DNA of 64,000 nt, from contig NZ_SOCA01000007.1 in NCBI RefSeq assembly GCF_004364345.1, positions 1-64,000 on the forward strand. Reading direction: 5' to 3'. Position 1 is the first letter of the stretch, and every line of letters starts with the position of its first letter. Both the position numbers and the translations under genes were made by a program. This document shows, piece by piece, positions 45,830 through 55,193 of this stretch. The stretch is from Prosthecobacter fusiformis (GTDB lineage: Bacteria > Verrucomicrobiota > Verrucomicrobiia > Verrucomicrobiales > Verrucomicrobiaceae). The notes under the pieces are model-generated. The model did not search any database and had not been told where the DNA came from. It saw nothing but the letters and a program-made list of their open reading frames with translations.

Positions 45830-48394
45830 ATGACCCTTTCTTTCTTTCGTTTTTTACTGGCCCTGGGCCTGCTCGGATTCCCGCTGGCCGCGCTGGCGCA
45901 GATTCCGCCTCAGCTCCAGCGTCCGGGTAATCCCAATGGCACACCCCCTCCGGGTGCCGGTGGTTTCAACCGCCCTCGCCCTGGCGCTGCCCCAGGCAGT
46001 GCCGCTGCCGGAGAAGAGCGTGAGTCCATCCGGCCGGAAGATGCCGTCCTGCCCAGCGGTGGCGTACTGCTGCAGTTCCCTAACGCCCCCCTCTCGCAGA
46101 TCCTCTTCGTTTATGAAGAGTTGACCGGCCTTAAAATCATCCGGGATGCCAGCATTGAGCAGGCCATCGTTTCCATTGATACCACTGGGGAGCTTCCCAA
46201 AGACCGCGCCATCATGTTCATCGAAAAGAGCCTGTTGCTCAATGGATACTCCTTTGTCCCAGCCGGCGATGGCATGGTCAAGATCCTCGGTTCGGACAAA
46301 AAACCCACCAGCGATGGTGCCCCCCTGTATGAATCCGCAGCGGATCTGCCAGAGACGGATCAGGTCGTCAGCTTTGTCGCCCTGCTCAAATACCTGAATC
46401 CAGATGATGCCGTCAAGGCCATCGACCAGATCATCCCCCGCCATAGCTACGGCATCATCACCCCCGTGCCCAATGCCAAGGCCCTCGTCATCGTGGAAAA
46501 CAGCAACACCATCCGCTCCATCCTGGCACTGCTGGAGCGCCTGGACGTCAAGCCCGGAGCCACCGTCACCAAGCGCATCCAGCTCGTCCGCGCCGATGCG
46601 GAGGACGTCAAAACCGCCCTAGATGAGATCCTCGGCCTGGAGGATAAAGATGCCGCTGCCAATCCTGGCAACCCCGGTGCACGCGCCGTCATCCCACAGC
46701 CAGGCGCAGCCATTCCTCCGCAGATCGCCCAGATGCCCGGTGAGGGCAATGCCGCCACCGCTGCGGAGGTAAAGCCGAAGATCCTCGCCATCCCCCGCAC
46801 CAATCGCCTCCTGGTCATCGCCATGCCAGAGACCGCTGAATACATCGAGACCCTCGTCACCGAGCTGGATTCCGCCTCAGAGCTCCGCACCTTCGTCTCC
46901 CGCACCCTCAAATATCTCAGCGTCGAAGCCGCCATGGGCATCATTAGCGATGCCATTTCCCGCACGGAAGGGGACGGCTCCGGCGGTGCTGGTGGCGGTG
47001 TCAACAGCCTGGGCCAGTCTAACAATTCATCCAACAACCGCAATAACACCGGAACCGGCACAGGCACCGGCACGGGGACTGGCAGCAGCAGCGGCCTATT
47101 TGGAAACAACAACAACAGCAGCGGTTTCGGCAGCAATAGTTCCGGTCTCGGTAGCAACGGTAACAACAACGGCAGCGGCTTCGGTGGCGGTGGCGGCTTC
47201 AGCGGCGCAGGCGGCGGGGGCAATCTCCAGCCTCTTCGCACCAATAACGGCCCTACATCCATCGTCGTCGGCAAGACCCTGCTCATCAGCGATCCTACCG
47301 CCAACTCCCTATTCGCCTCCGGCCCGCCTGAGCACCTGCGCGCCCTCAATGAAATCCTGGATGAACTCGACCGCCGCCCGCAGCAGATCCTCATCTCCGC
47401 CGTCATCGCCGAGGTCCAACTCGTGGATAACGAATCCTTTGGTATCCGCGCCCTCATCCGCGCCCGTGAAAATGCTAATGGCGATACCGCCAGCCGTGGC
47501 CTCGCCAGCGGCATCGGCTCACTGCTTACCGACACGCCCATCTTTGATCCCCGCTCCGACATCCCCCTCGCCGACACCGCCACTGCGGCAGGTCTGGCTT
47601 CCGGCGGTGGCCTGTCTTTCTATGGCGGCATTCGTGAAGGGCTTGATCTCATCATCAGTGCGGTCGAAACCGACTCCCGGGCTAAGATCATCTCCCGCCC
47701 TACCATATTCACGCTGAATAACACCCCCGCTGCCATCAGCACCGGCACCTCATTCCCCATCGCCTCCTCCAGCCAGAACCTCGGCACCGCCGGCGGCTTG
47801 ATCTCCAACGTCCAATACCAGGACGTCGCCCTCAGCCTGAACATCGTCCCCCTCATCAACACACCGGACGAGCTCACCCTGCAAATCTCCCAGGAAAATA
47901 GCGACCTGCTGGATGAACGTCTCGTCGGTGAAGACCTCTACCCCACACTCTCCAAGCAGTTGCTCACCACCGTCGTTATGTGCAAAAACAACTCCACCGT
48001 CCTGCTCGGTGGCCTCATTCGCGATTCCGACAAAGGCAGCGGTTCCAAGGTGCCCTTCCTCTCCCGCATCCCCGTCCTCAACCTCCTCACCAAATCCACC
48101 GCCAAGTCCGATGACCGCCGTGAGCTGCTGATCTTCATCCAGCCCCGCATTGTCGAAGGCACCCATGACCTCCCACCCACCTATCAGGACGGCCTAGGCA
48201 CCAGCCCCTTCGCCACCGAAGCTATGGGCTTCATGCAGGATGAAAAACGCATCGCCGCCGAGGCCGAGGCAGCCGCCAAAGCCGCCATGAATCCCGTCAA
48301 GCGCAGCCGCATTCGTGCCCTCGTGGACAAGCTCTTCGGCCGCGATGAAGTCCGCAGTGTCGAGCATCCCTATCAAGCCTATCCGGGCCCCTAA
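45830..48394 (+). CDS. GspD/PilQ-type secretin
   Basis: A signal peptide (cleavage near ALAQ, residue 24) is followed by a Pro-rich segment, then N-domains (VLLQFPNAPLSQILFVYEELTGLKIIRD, residues 79-106, is the STN/N0 type, and two or three KH-like N domains follow), a 95-residue Gly/Asn/Ser/Thr-rich linker (about 385-480, with a (TG) run), and the secretin domain ending with the VVMCKNNSTVLLGGLIRD and LPFLSRIPVLNLL-type signature. The protein makes the outer-membrane ring. At 854 residues it is large. Inner ATPase, platform and pilin genes are not in the window. Confidence 0.93.
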   Translation: MTLSFFRFLLALGLLGFPLAALAQIPPQLQRPGNPNGTPPPGAGGFNRPRPGAAPGSAAAGEERESIRPEDAVLPSGGVLLQFPNAPLSQILFVYEELTGLKIIRDASIEQAIVSIDTTGELPKDRAIMFIEKSLLLNGYSFVPAGDGMVKILGSDKKPTSDGAPLYESAADLPETDQVVSFVALLKYLNPDDAVKAIDQIIPRHSYGIITPVPNAKALVIVENSNTIRSILALLERLDVKPGATVTKRIQLVRADAEDVKTALDEILGLEDKDAAANPGNPGARAVIPQPGAAIPPQIAQMPGEGNAATAAEVKPKILAIPRTNRLLVIAMPETAEYIETLVTELDSASELRTFVSRTLKYLSVEAAMGIISDAISRTEGDGSGGAGGGVNSLGQSNNSSNNRNNTGTGTGTGTGTGSSSGLFGNNNNSSGFGSNSSGLGSNGNNNGSGFGGGGGFSGAGGGGNLQPLRTNNGPTSIVVGKTLLISDPTANSLFASGPPEHLRALNEILDELDRRPQQILISAVIAEVQLVDNESFGIRALIRARENANGDTASRGLASGIGSLLTDTPIFDPRSDIPLADTATAAGLASGGGLSFYGGIREGLDLIISAVETDSRAKIISRPTIFTLNNTPAAISTGTSFPIASSSQNLGTAGGLISNVQYQDVALSLNIVPLINTPDELTLQISQENSDLLDERLVGEDLYPTLSKQLLTTVVMCKNNSTVLLGGLIRDSDKGSGSKVPFLSRIPVLNLLTKSTAKSDDRRELLIFIQPRIVEGTHDLPPTYQDGLGTSPFATEAMGFMQDEKRIAAEAEAAAKAAMNPVKRSRIRALVDKLFGRDEVRSVEHPYQAYPGP

Positions 48395-48737
48395 TCGCCC
48401 GAAAGGTCTCCTAAACTTGAGCCTGTGCCCCCAGCCGTAAGCTGGCCCTATTTGGTTGCCGGAAGGTAGGCTTGAGGTGTTTTGCGCATACCCGCATCGT
48501 CCGCCGCTTGCCCCCCAAGAAGGTGGATAATTTGGCAGTTGCCCGCCTTTGCCAAAGAACCTGCTTCCCCGGCTAAATACATGCTTCCTGCGGTAGGTAT
48601 TCCAGCCTCGTTGCCCCAGGTACTCCATCCCGCCATCAAAAACGACGGTCAAAACGCTCGACAAACCTTCGTATTCTGGACCAGCCTGCCCATCCGGCGA
48701 AGCCTCACCACGGCCTCCGTCAATCATCGGCCTAACC
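48395..48737. other. Spacer of 343 bp with no supported gene
   Basis: A small CCAG-CTGG hairpin lies near 48,433-48,447, after the secretin stop. A 63-codon minus-strand ORF (48448-48639) reads in a protein-like way but lacks any start context or neighbour on its strand. I see no other signal. Confidence 0.5.
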
Positions 48738-49484
48738 ATGAATGCCATTCTCCTTTTCATCACGCTCGTCGCAGCCCCATTCGCGCTCGGCCAGATTTCC
48801 CAGCCCGAAATCATCGTGGACCAGGCAGACTCCCACATCTTCCCCGCCGTCTGGAGAAACTCCAAAACCGCACCCTCCGCCGTGCCCCTGTCCGGGCCAG
48901 ATCAGCCGCAGGCCCGCGCCCTGGTGGAAGAAGCCCTCTCTCATTATCCGGCGGAGGTTTTAAGCACAAGCCTGAAAAAAGTCTATGTCGTCGCTGCACT
49001 GAAATACAGAGGCGTCAGCACCGGCGGCACAAATTCCCGCAGCATCGTTTACGTCGTCAGCCATCCTAAATACACCGCCGCGCAGATCGAAAGAATCTTC
49101 CACGCGGAGTATTCCAGCATCCTCTTCAGGAACCACCACTCGCAGTTTGATCTCATCGCCTGGCAGGCCATCAACCCTCCCGGCTTTGCGTATCGCGGTA
49201 GTGGAGTGGCAGCCATCAAAAACAAGCAGGCCTCCGTCCGCATCAAGGAGGACGTCCATACCGACGGTTTCCTCCACGAATACGGCCTGGCCAGCATCGA
49301 AGAAGATTTCAATTCCTATGCCGCCCTCCTTTTCATGGGCGACCGCGCCCTCTGGTCCGCCATCGAAACGCACCCCAAAGTGAAAGCCAAGGCCGACCTC
49401 GTCATCGCCTTCTACCATAAAATCCACCCCACCTTCACCCTAGCTTACTTCCACGCACTTCGTCCTGCCTCCGCCACGCCATAG
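48738..49484 (+). CDS. Secreted protein resembling a degenerate zinc metallopeptidase
   Basis: A signal peptide (residues 1-18, ALGQ) precedes a 230-residue domain. It looks like the putative zinc-binding metallopeptidase (gluzincin) group: a helix IERIFHAEYSSILF at 118-130 stands where HExxH is expected, and EYGLASIEEDFNSYAALLF at 181-199 matches the helix that carries the third ligand Glu. But the first His is Ala123 and the second Ser127, so zinc binding is doubtful. It may have lost its activity. It is a lone gene behind the secretin operon. Confidence 0.6.
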   Translation: MNAILLFITLVAAPFALGQISQPEIIVDQADSHIFPAVWRNSKTAPSAVPLSGPDQPQARALVEEALSHYPAEVLSTSLKKVYVVAALKYRGVSTGGTNSRSIVYVVSHPKYTAAQIERIFHAEYSSILFRNHHSQFDLIAWQAINPPGFAYRGSGVAAIKNKQASVRIKEDVHTDGFLHEYGLASIEEDFNSYAALLFMGDRALWSAIETHPKVKAKADLVIAFYHKIHPTFTLAYFHALRPASATP

Positions 49485-49631
49485 CCAAATCAAAAGATTT
49501 TCCCCAACCCCGGAGCCATCAAAGTACTCCAGAGATTTAGCTCGCCAAAACCTCCATTGTAGCATCCAGCTACTCCCCGGTCTTGCTCCTTCCATGCGTA
49601 ACCCCACCTAGAATTCGCAGCCCCCGTCCTC

Positions 49632-50237
49632 TCAGATCACCAGGCTCGTCCTCATCTTCTCCCCCTCCAGCAGCGCACGGAAACGCTGTTCATCACTCTC
49701 ACGCGTATCGCTCACCAGGCAGTAGCGGTAGTTACTCCAATGCTGCAACTCCGCCTCCGCATTCAGCATCCGCAGTTCAAACGCCTCCGCACTTTCCGTA
49801 TTCCTCCCGCTCAGGCGCTGGCGCAGTTCCTCCATGCTCGGCGGCATCACAAAAATGTCCGTCAGACAGCGCTCCACCAGCTCATCGTCACAGCCGCGTA
49901 CCTGCACTGCCCCCTGGACATCGATGTCCATAAAGACATCCACCCCCCGCCGCAGGTAATCATAGACATAGCTCTTCAGCGTCCCATACCACCGGTTATG
50001 CACCCGCGCGTATTCGAAGAATTCTCCCCGGTCCACCCGGGCCAGGAAATCCTCTTCCTCCAGGAAAAAGTAATCTTTTCCATGCTCCTCCCCCGGCCTT
50101 GGCGCACGCGTCGTACAGGAGACGGAAAACACACCCTTTTCCCCATCGCACACCTTCCTGCACAGCGTCGTTTTCCCCGTGCCGGATGGACCGGAAACAA
50201 CGACGAGCAGACCCAGGCGCGGAGACGAAAGATTCAT
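49632..50237 (-). CDS. gmk: Guanylate kinase
   Basis: Gmk phosphorylates GMP to GDP. The P-loop VVSGPSGTGKTTL is at residues 12-24, SCTTRAPRPGEEHGKDYFF at 39-57, and VFMDIDVQGA near 101. The ATG at 50237 gives 201 residues, normal for the family; a longer start at 50282 is not supported. It is the last gene of the run rpsN, zinc-ribbon gene, corC-like, gmk, all on the minus strand. Confidence 0.96.
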   Translation of the reverse strand: MNLSSPRLGLLVVVSGPSGTGKTTLCRKVCDGEKGVFSVSCTTRAPRPGEEHGKDYFFLEEEDFLARVDRGEFFEYARVHNRWYGTLKSYVYDYLRRGVDVFMDIDVQGAVQVRGCDDELVERCLTDIFVMPPSMEELRQRLSGRNTESAEAFELRMLNAEAELQHWSNYRYCLVSDTRESDEQRFRALLEGEKMRTSLVI

Positions 50238-50281
50238 GCCCCAGCGTTTAGCGATGCCATCGCCCGCTGCAACTGAAAGCA

Positions 50282-51706
50282 CTATTCATCCTCTTCATCC
50301 GCCTGCCCGCTGCCATCCGCCGCATCCTCTTTTTTGATGCGTTTAAAATGCAGTTGCAGCACCCGGCGTAGATCCGCCTTCGTCGTTGTCACTTCGTAAT
50401 CCTCGATAATCACCTGCTCACCCACCTTCGGCAGATGCCCCAGCAGATGCGTCACATAGCCGCCGATGGTCGTCACATCCTCGCTCTCGATCTCCAGGCC
50501 CGCTTGGTCCGTCAGCTCATACAGGTTCAGCATCCCCTCCACGATGAACTCATCCTCGTTCACCCGGCGGAATTCACTGTTCTCCTGGTCAAATTCGTCC
50601 TGGATGTCCCCCACGATCTCCTCCATCACATTGTCCAGCGTCACCACCCCCACCGTCCCGCCGTACTCATCCACCGCCAGGGCGATGTGCACATGCCGGT
50701 CCAGGAAAAACCGCAGCAGTTTGTCGATGGGCATCATCTCCGGCACCATCGGCAGGTCCCGCTTGATCTTGCGCAGATCCGCCGTCGGTTTGCCGATCAG
50801 TGAAAGCAGATCTTTGATGTGAATCAGGCCGATGCTGTGGTCCAGGTGTCCTTCCACCAGCGGGTAGCGCGTATGCTTGCTGTCCACCGCCACCTTCAGG
50901 TTCGCCTCGAAGGAATCATCCGCATCCAGGGAGATCACCTGGTTGCGTGGCGTCATCACATCCCGCACGCAGCGGTCATTCAGCGCCAGCGCGTTCAGCA
51001 GGATGTCCTTCTCCGTTTCCGTCACTTCCTTGGATTTCTGGCTCTCCGCCACGATGTGCCGCAGCTCTTCCTCAGAGTGTGCCAGCTCACTTTCGGAGGC
51101 GGGCTCCAGCCGAAATAAAACCTTCAGCAGCCAGTTGGCCGCACCATTGAGGATCCAGATCGCCGGTTTGAAAAGCACATAAAAAAAGTGCAGCGGCGCA
51201 CTGATCACCAGTACCGTCGCCAAGGACTTGCGGATGGCCAGGGACTTCGGCGTCAGCTCGCCCAGCACCACATGCAGGAAAGTCACCACACCAAATCCGA
51301 TACCGATGGAAACAGATGAAATGATCGGGTCACTCGTCACCCCCATCTTCCACATCAGCGGCTGGATCACCCGCGCCACATACGGCTCACCGATCATCCC
51401 CAGGGCAATACTGGCCAGGGTAATGCCTAGTTGAGTGGCTGACAGATAGCCATCCAGATTCTTCAGCGCCTTGCGCGCCACCATCGCACTCGCATGGCCT
51501 TCCTCCACCAGCGCATCCAGTTGTGTACTGCGCACCTTCACAATCGCAAATTCAGCCGCCACAAAGAAGGCATTCAGCAGCACAAAGAAAAGTACCAGCG
51601 CCGCAGACCACGCCACCTCTCCGGCCGTTAAATTCCATTCATGGATCACCTCATGGGAACCCCCGCCCATGGCGAGGTGGGTGAGGAAGGGAAAAAGGGG
51701 GTTCAT
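50282..51706 (-). CDS. CNNM/CorC-HlyC-family membrane protein with CBS domains
   Basis: The N-terminal third is a DUF21 (CNNM) membrane domain with four helices (about residues 30-180), then two CBS domains (about 240-360, with MTPRNQVISLDADDSF and IHIKDLLSLIGK), and a CorC/HlyC transporter-associated domain (VEGMLNLYELTDQAGL). The 474-residue protein is likely a magnesium or cobalt exporter or its regulator; the hemolysin name in the family is historical. The C-terminus is acidic. Confidence 0.9.
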   Translation of the reverse strand: MNPLFPFLTHLAMGGGSHEVIHEWNLTAGEVAWSAALVLFFVLLNAFFVAAEFAIVKVRSTQLDALVEEGHASAMVARKALKNLDGYLSATQLGITLASIALGMIGEPYVARVIQPLMWKMGVTSDPIISSVSIGIGFGVVTFLHVVLGELTPKSLAIRKSLATVLVISAPLHFFYVLFKPAIWILNGAANWLLKVLFRLEPASESELAHSEEELRHIVAESQKSKEVTETEKDILLNALALNDRCVRDVMTPRNQVISLDADDSFEANLKVAVDSKHTRYPLVEGHLDHSIGLIHIKDLLSLIGKPTADLRKIKRDLPMVPEMMPIDKLLRFFLDRHVHIALAVDEYGGTVGVVTLDNVMEEIVGDIQDEFDQENSEFRRVNEDEFIVEGMLNLYELTDQAGLEIESEDVTTIGGYVTHLLGHLPKVGEQVIIEDYEVTTTKADLRRVLQLHFKRIKKEDAADGSGQADEEDE

Positions 51707-51739
51707 GGGGGAGCGCTGACAACGGTCGATACAGCAAGA

Positions 51740-51991
51740 TTAAAGCCGTTCGTAACTACCATCACACCGCTTTTCCAGGATGGTGAAGCCCGCACTTTTA
51801 GCGTCCGATGTGGACACGGGCTTAGTGTATTTAGGGGTTGAAAAACCACTGATCTGCTTCTTCACCGGCTTCCGGCATAGCGGGCAGTGGGTCAGCGGAG
51901 CACGCTCCATCGGACGGCGGAGGTCAAAGCCGCGTCTGCACGAGGGGCAGCTCTCTTCAGGATTTTCCGCGATGTAGGAATACGTGGGCAT
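51740..51991 (-). CDS. FmdB-like zinc-ribbon protein
   Basis: Two CxxC pairs (CPSC and CPLC, about 20 residues apart) form a zinc ribbon in an 83-residue protein starting MPTYSYI, the opening of the FmdB/CxxC_CXXC_SSSS group. Such small proteins are regulators or of unknown function. The ATG at 51991 is preferred over one 15 bases upstream. It lies 66 bp after rpsN on the same strand. Confidence 0.82.
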   Translation of the reverse strand: MPTYSYIAENPEESCPSCRRGFDLRRPMERAPLTHCPLCRKPVKKQISGFSTPKYTKPVSTSDAKSAGFTILEKRCDGSYERL

Positions 51992-52057
51992 AATTAGATT
52001 ATCCACGTCTCCCCAGAACTGGTCCAGAGAGACTTTCCCTGGACCGGCGACAAGCGC

Positions 52058-52327
52058 TTACCAGCTGGACTTGGTAACTCCGGGAATCAGACCAGCGAGG
52101 GCCATTTCACGGAAAGTCAGACGGGACATCTGGAAGCGGCGCATGAAAGCACGACGGCGACCAGAAACGCGGCAGCGATTGGTCAGGCGGGTCGGGCTGG
52201 CATCACGGGGAAGCAGGGCCAGGCCCTGGTGATCACCATTCGCCTTCAACTCCGCGCGGAGTTTAGCGTACTTATTGACGGTCTTCTGTTTGCGCTTCTC
52301 GCGCTCAAGCCAAGCTGTTTTTGCCAT
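52058..52327 (-). CDS. rpsN: 30S ribosomal protein S14
   Basis: An 89-residue S14 of the long, zinc-free type: it lacks the CxxC pairs of the short form. [36 protein letters not shown] is the family core and the C-terminal [11 protein letters not shown] is canonical. It lies outside the usual ribosomal operon, as some bacteria have it. Confidence 0.96.
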   Translation of the reverse strand: MAKTAWLEREKRKQKTVNKYAKLRAELKANGDHQGLALLPRDASPTRLTNRCRVSGRRRAFMRRFQMSRLTFREMALAGLIPGVTKSSW

Positions 52328-52415
52328 AGGGGCGGCGAAATTGCCTCAAGTATTCCACTACGCAAGGAGAAATTTCATTTGTCAGCCACAGAGATTCTGT
52401 CAATTTGGGTACGTC

Positions 52416-52493
52416 ATGATCATCGGAATCCTCGTCGCTACTGCTTTCCTCCTCCTCGGTGTCTTCGTCTTTGCCTTTTTGCAGAAGGCTTAA
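52416..52493 (+). CDS. Possible 25-residue membrane microprotein
   Basis: An ORF of 25 codons (MIIGILVATAFLLLGVFVFAFLQKA) encodes a single hydrophobic helix and a short basic tail, as found in small membrane peptides. It stands alone on the plus strand between rpsN and the sixA-like gene, with no clear Shine-Dalgarno site. Frame and composition are suggestive, not decisive. Confidence 0.3.
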   Translation: MIIGILVATAFLLLGVFVFAFLQKA

Positions 52494-52511
52494 GTCTCCG
52501 GTCCCGCGCTA

Positions 52512-53090
52512 TTAATCCTCGCCATCTGTGCGGGAGATCCCAGCATATAGCTCCGGGAAACGGCGCTCCAGTGCCTTTGGCGTTACGTAGCCGATCAATT
52601 GCGCCTCGCCCCAGTCCGCCAGCCCCCAAAAGGCATGCGGCAGCGCCAATAGCACCGCCGTGCAAGTCGGCATTTTAGGTACATGCGCCCGCGCCAGGAT
52701 GCGCTCCGCAAAGTCGTGCAGCCCCGGATTGTGGCCAAAAAACACCACATGCCTCCAGTTCTCATCGAGCTGCCTCACCGCATTGAGCACTTTCGGAGCC
52801 TCTGCCAGATACAGCGTCGAATCCAGGATGAGGGATTCCGTAGTCATCCCCATCACCTCCTGCATGATCTTCGCCGTCGCCAGCGCTCGTGCCGCTGTAC
52901 TCGTCATCAACCGGTCCGGAGGCGGGATCAACGCCTGGCTCTCCCCCCCACCAAAGTAGGTGCGGTGTAGAAACGAAGCCACCGCTCCAGCAGCGCTCAG
53001 CCCCCGTTCATTCAAAGGCCGGTCATGATCCGCCCGCCCAGGCTGTGCCCAGCTAGATTTGGCATGACGGATAACAGTGAGATACTTCAT
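52512..53090 (-). CDS. sixA: SixA-like histidine phosphatase
   Basis: The RHG motif of the phosphoglycerate-mutase superfamily appears as VIRHAKSSW (residues 6-14), with Arg and His of the catalytic pocket, and FFGHNPGLHDFAE near residue 120 carries the second His. The ATG at 53090 gives 192 residues. SixA removes phosphate from His of Hpt domains; a partner is not in the window. An upstream start at 53132 is less likely. Confidence 0.88.
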   Translation of the reverse strand: MKYLTVIRHAKSSWAQPGRADHDRPLNERGLSAAGAVASFLHRTYFGGGESQALIPPPDRLMTSTAARALATAKIMQEVMGMTTESLILDSTLYLAEAPKVLNAVRQLDENWRHVVFFGHNPGLHDFAERILARAHVPKMPTCTAVLLALPHAFWGLADWGEAQLIGYVTPKALERRFPELYAGISRTDGED

Positions 53091-53419
53091 GGATAAGACT
53101 TCGCACACGTCACCTCGCATGAGGGGTGCCAAGTGTCAAATCGCAGGCGAAAACTATCCCGGCCCCCTCTTCCCCTAAAAACCGCATTCTCAAGCACAAG
53201 CCAGCTGGCATCCCGACATTCTTCACATCTGTCCAGTTTTTCCAGCACGGCATTGTGCAAGCACCCCCTGCACTTTTAAAAGCGGCTATTATCAGCTTGG
53301 GGCAAATAGCTGTAGCCGGGCAAAGACGAATATTCTTCATTCCCACTATAAAAAATACAGCGCCATTTGCTGCAGTCCTGTCATACAGTGGCTGTTAGTC
53401 GTTTACGGAAACCTGTTTC
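53091..53419. other. Intergenic region between sixA and the ABC-2-like permease
   Basis: No gene is supported in these 329 bp. TATAAA at 53347-53352 could be the -10 of a promoter for the permease gene, 70 bp before its start, but no good -35 lies at 17 bp. A minus-strand ORF at 53110-53346 with many Cys is a shadow. Confidence 0.5.
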
Positions 53420-55168
53420 ATGTCATCCGCCTCAGCCACGCTCCTCCTGGCCCGTATTCATGGGCAGATGCTCCGGCATCGGATCAGTCATGGGCTGGCT
53501 TCAAACCGGCTGCTCATTCTTACCATTGGCAGTTTCCTGGGCTTATACTGCGTGGCGGCTTATGTGCTGGTTTCACGCGGTTTGGAATTCGTCAACCGCA
53601 TGCCGTTGTTCGGCCCGCTGCTGCTGGAGCGGTTGATTTACCTGCTGTTCTTTTTCTTCTTTGTCATGCTGGTGCTCTCGAATGCCACCATCACCGGCAT
53701 GGGTATGTTTCGCCGCAAGGATATGGACTGGCAGGTGGCGTTGCCGCTGCCATATCGCAGTCTGGTATTGTGGAAAACTCTGGAGGGAATGGCCCTGGCC
53801 AGTTGGGGGCTGCTGGTGCTGAGTGCTCCTATTCTGGTGGCATTGGGAGGATTGTATCATGCCGGACCGGCTTTTTACTTTTTTGGTGCTCCCGCACTTC
53901 TGTGCCTGGTCACCATCTCGGCCAATCTCTCCTCCTGGCTTCTCCTTCTGCTGGTCCGCCATGCCAAGCAATGGTGGTGGAAGCCGGTGGCTCTGCTGGG
54001 CCTATGGCTGCTGGGCAGTACACTGGTTAGTTTCTTTACTGCTCGTGATCCCATGCAGGATCATAAAGGCGGTAGCGACATCGTCTCCAGTCTCCATGGG
54101 GTGCTCCAGCATACGGAAATCTGCATGCATCCGCTGCTGCCCAGCTCCTGGGTGGCGGAGGTCATCATTGCCTCCGGCCGGGGGCTGCATGAGCAGGCTG
54201 CATTTTTTGGATCTGCGTTGCTGGCCAATGCCCTCTTTGCCCTGACGCTCACCGTGGGCATCGGCGGGCGGCTTTTCTACCCTGCGTGGAACCGGGTCAT
54301 GGCTGCCGTCCCCATGGCGCGGCAGCAGGCCGCCTCCGAAGCCTGGTTCAATCACCCGGATAAAACAGCCCGCCCCAGCCTGATGCGGCGCGTCTGGGGG
54401 CTGAGTCGGCCCGAGCACGCTTCCATCCTCAAAGACATCCGTACTTTCATCCGCGAGCCTACCCAGTGGGGGCAGAGCCTGCTCATCTTTGGGCTGTTGC
54501 TGATGTATACGACGAATCTGCGCCAGCTAGGCTATGACCTGCAAAGCCCGTTTTGGATCATCGTCATCAGCCACCTCAACCTCCTAGTATGCTGCTTGGC
54601 GCTGTCCACCCTCACTACCCGTTTCATCTTCCCACAGTTCAGCCTGGAAGGGCAGCGGATGTGGATCATCGGGCTTTCACCCCTGTCTTTGCAGCGCGTG
54701 CTCAGCCTGAAACTCCGCCTCAGCGGGGGAGTGATGGCGCTGCTGACCACCGCCCTCGTCTTCACCTCCAGCCTCTCGCTCGCCTTACCCTGGCAGCGCA
54801 CCGTGTTCTTCTGCGCGGCGGTGCTCATGCTTAGCTATGGACTGAATGCCCTGGCTTTGTCCCTGGGAGCCCTGCTGCCCAATTTCCGCGAGCCGAATCC
54901 TGCCCGCATCATCTCCGGCTTTGGGGGTACTCTTTGCCTCATTAGCAGCTTTCTTTACATCCTATTCAGCGCCACCGCCCTGGCTTTACCTGAGGCCCTG
55001 CGCTGGAAAGCCCAGGCCGCGGGCCTTTTCCAATCCCCCCGCAGCATCCTGTTTCAAGACCTCTCCGCTTTGGCGGCGGTACTCGTCCTCTCCCTCATCT
55101 TCGGTGCAGCCCCCTACTGGCTGGCCAAAAAACGCACGAAAAGCCTAGATTATTTAAAAGAGCTGTAA
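53420..55168 (+). CDS. ABC-2-like membrane permease without an ATPase nearby
   Basis: This 582-residue protein has about 12 predicted membrane helices and resembles putative ABC exporter permeases of the ABC_tran_2 type (pairs of six helices, with RRKDMDWQVALPLPYRSLVLWKTLEGMA after the second). No ATP-binding gene lies on either side in the window. It is followed after 25 bp by a tail-anchored coiled-coil protein. Confidence 0.75.
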   Translation: MSSASATLLLARIHGQMLRHRISHGLASNRLLILTIGSFLGLYCVAAYVLVSRGLEFVNRMPLFGPLLLERLIYLLFFFFFVMLVLSNATITGMGMFRRKDMDWQVALPLPYRSLVLWKTLEGMALASWGLLVLSAPILVALGGLYHAGPAFYFFGAPALLCLVTISANLSSWLLLLLVRHAKQWWWKPVALLGLWLLGSTLVSFFTARDPMQDHKGGSDIVSSLHGVLQHTEICMHPLLPSSWVAEVIIASGRGLHEQAAFFGSALLANALFALTLTVGIGGRLFYPAWNRVMAAVPMARQQAASEAWFNHPDKTARPSLMRRVWGLSRPEHASILKDIRTFIREPTQWGQSLLIFGLLLMYTTNLRQLGYDLQSPFWIIVISHLNLLVCCLALSTLTTRFIFPQFSLEGQRMWIIGLSPLSLQRVLSLKLRLSGGVMALLTTALVFTSSLSLALPWQRTVFFCAAVLMLSYGLNALALSLGALLPNFREPNPARIISGFGGTLCLISSFLYILFSATALALPEALRWKAQAAGLFQSPRSILFQDLSALAAVLVLSLIFGAAPYWLAKKRTKSLDYLKEL

Positions 55169-55193
55169 TATTACTGTCACTGAAATAAAACTC

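Noticed and set aside
46447-47583. A minus-strand ORF with a PVPVPV run
   Set aside because: It is the mirror of the Gly/Thr linker codons in the secretin gene.
48448-48639. A 63-codon minus-strand ORF after the secretin
   Set aside because: It reads in a protein-like way, but has no start signal, no neighbours on its strand and no known motif. It could be a fragment of a lost gene, but I cannot support it.
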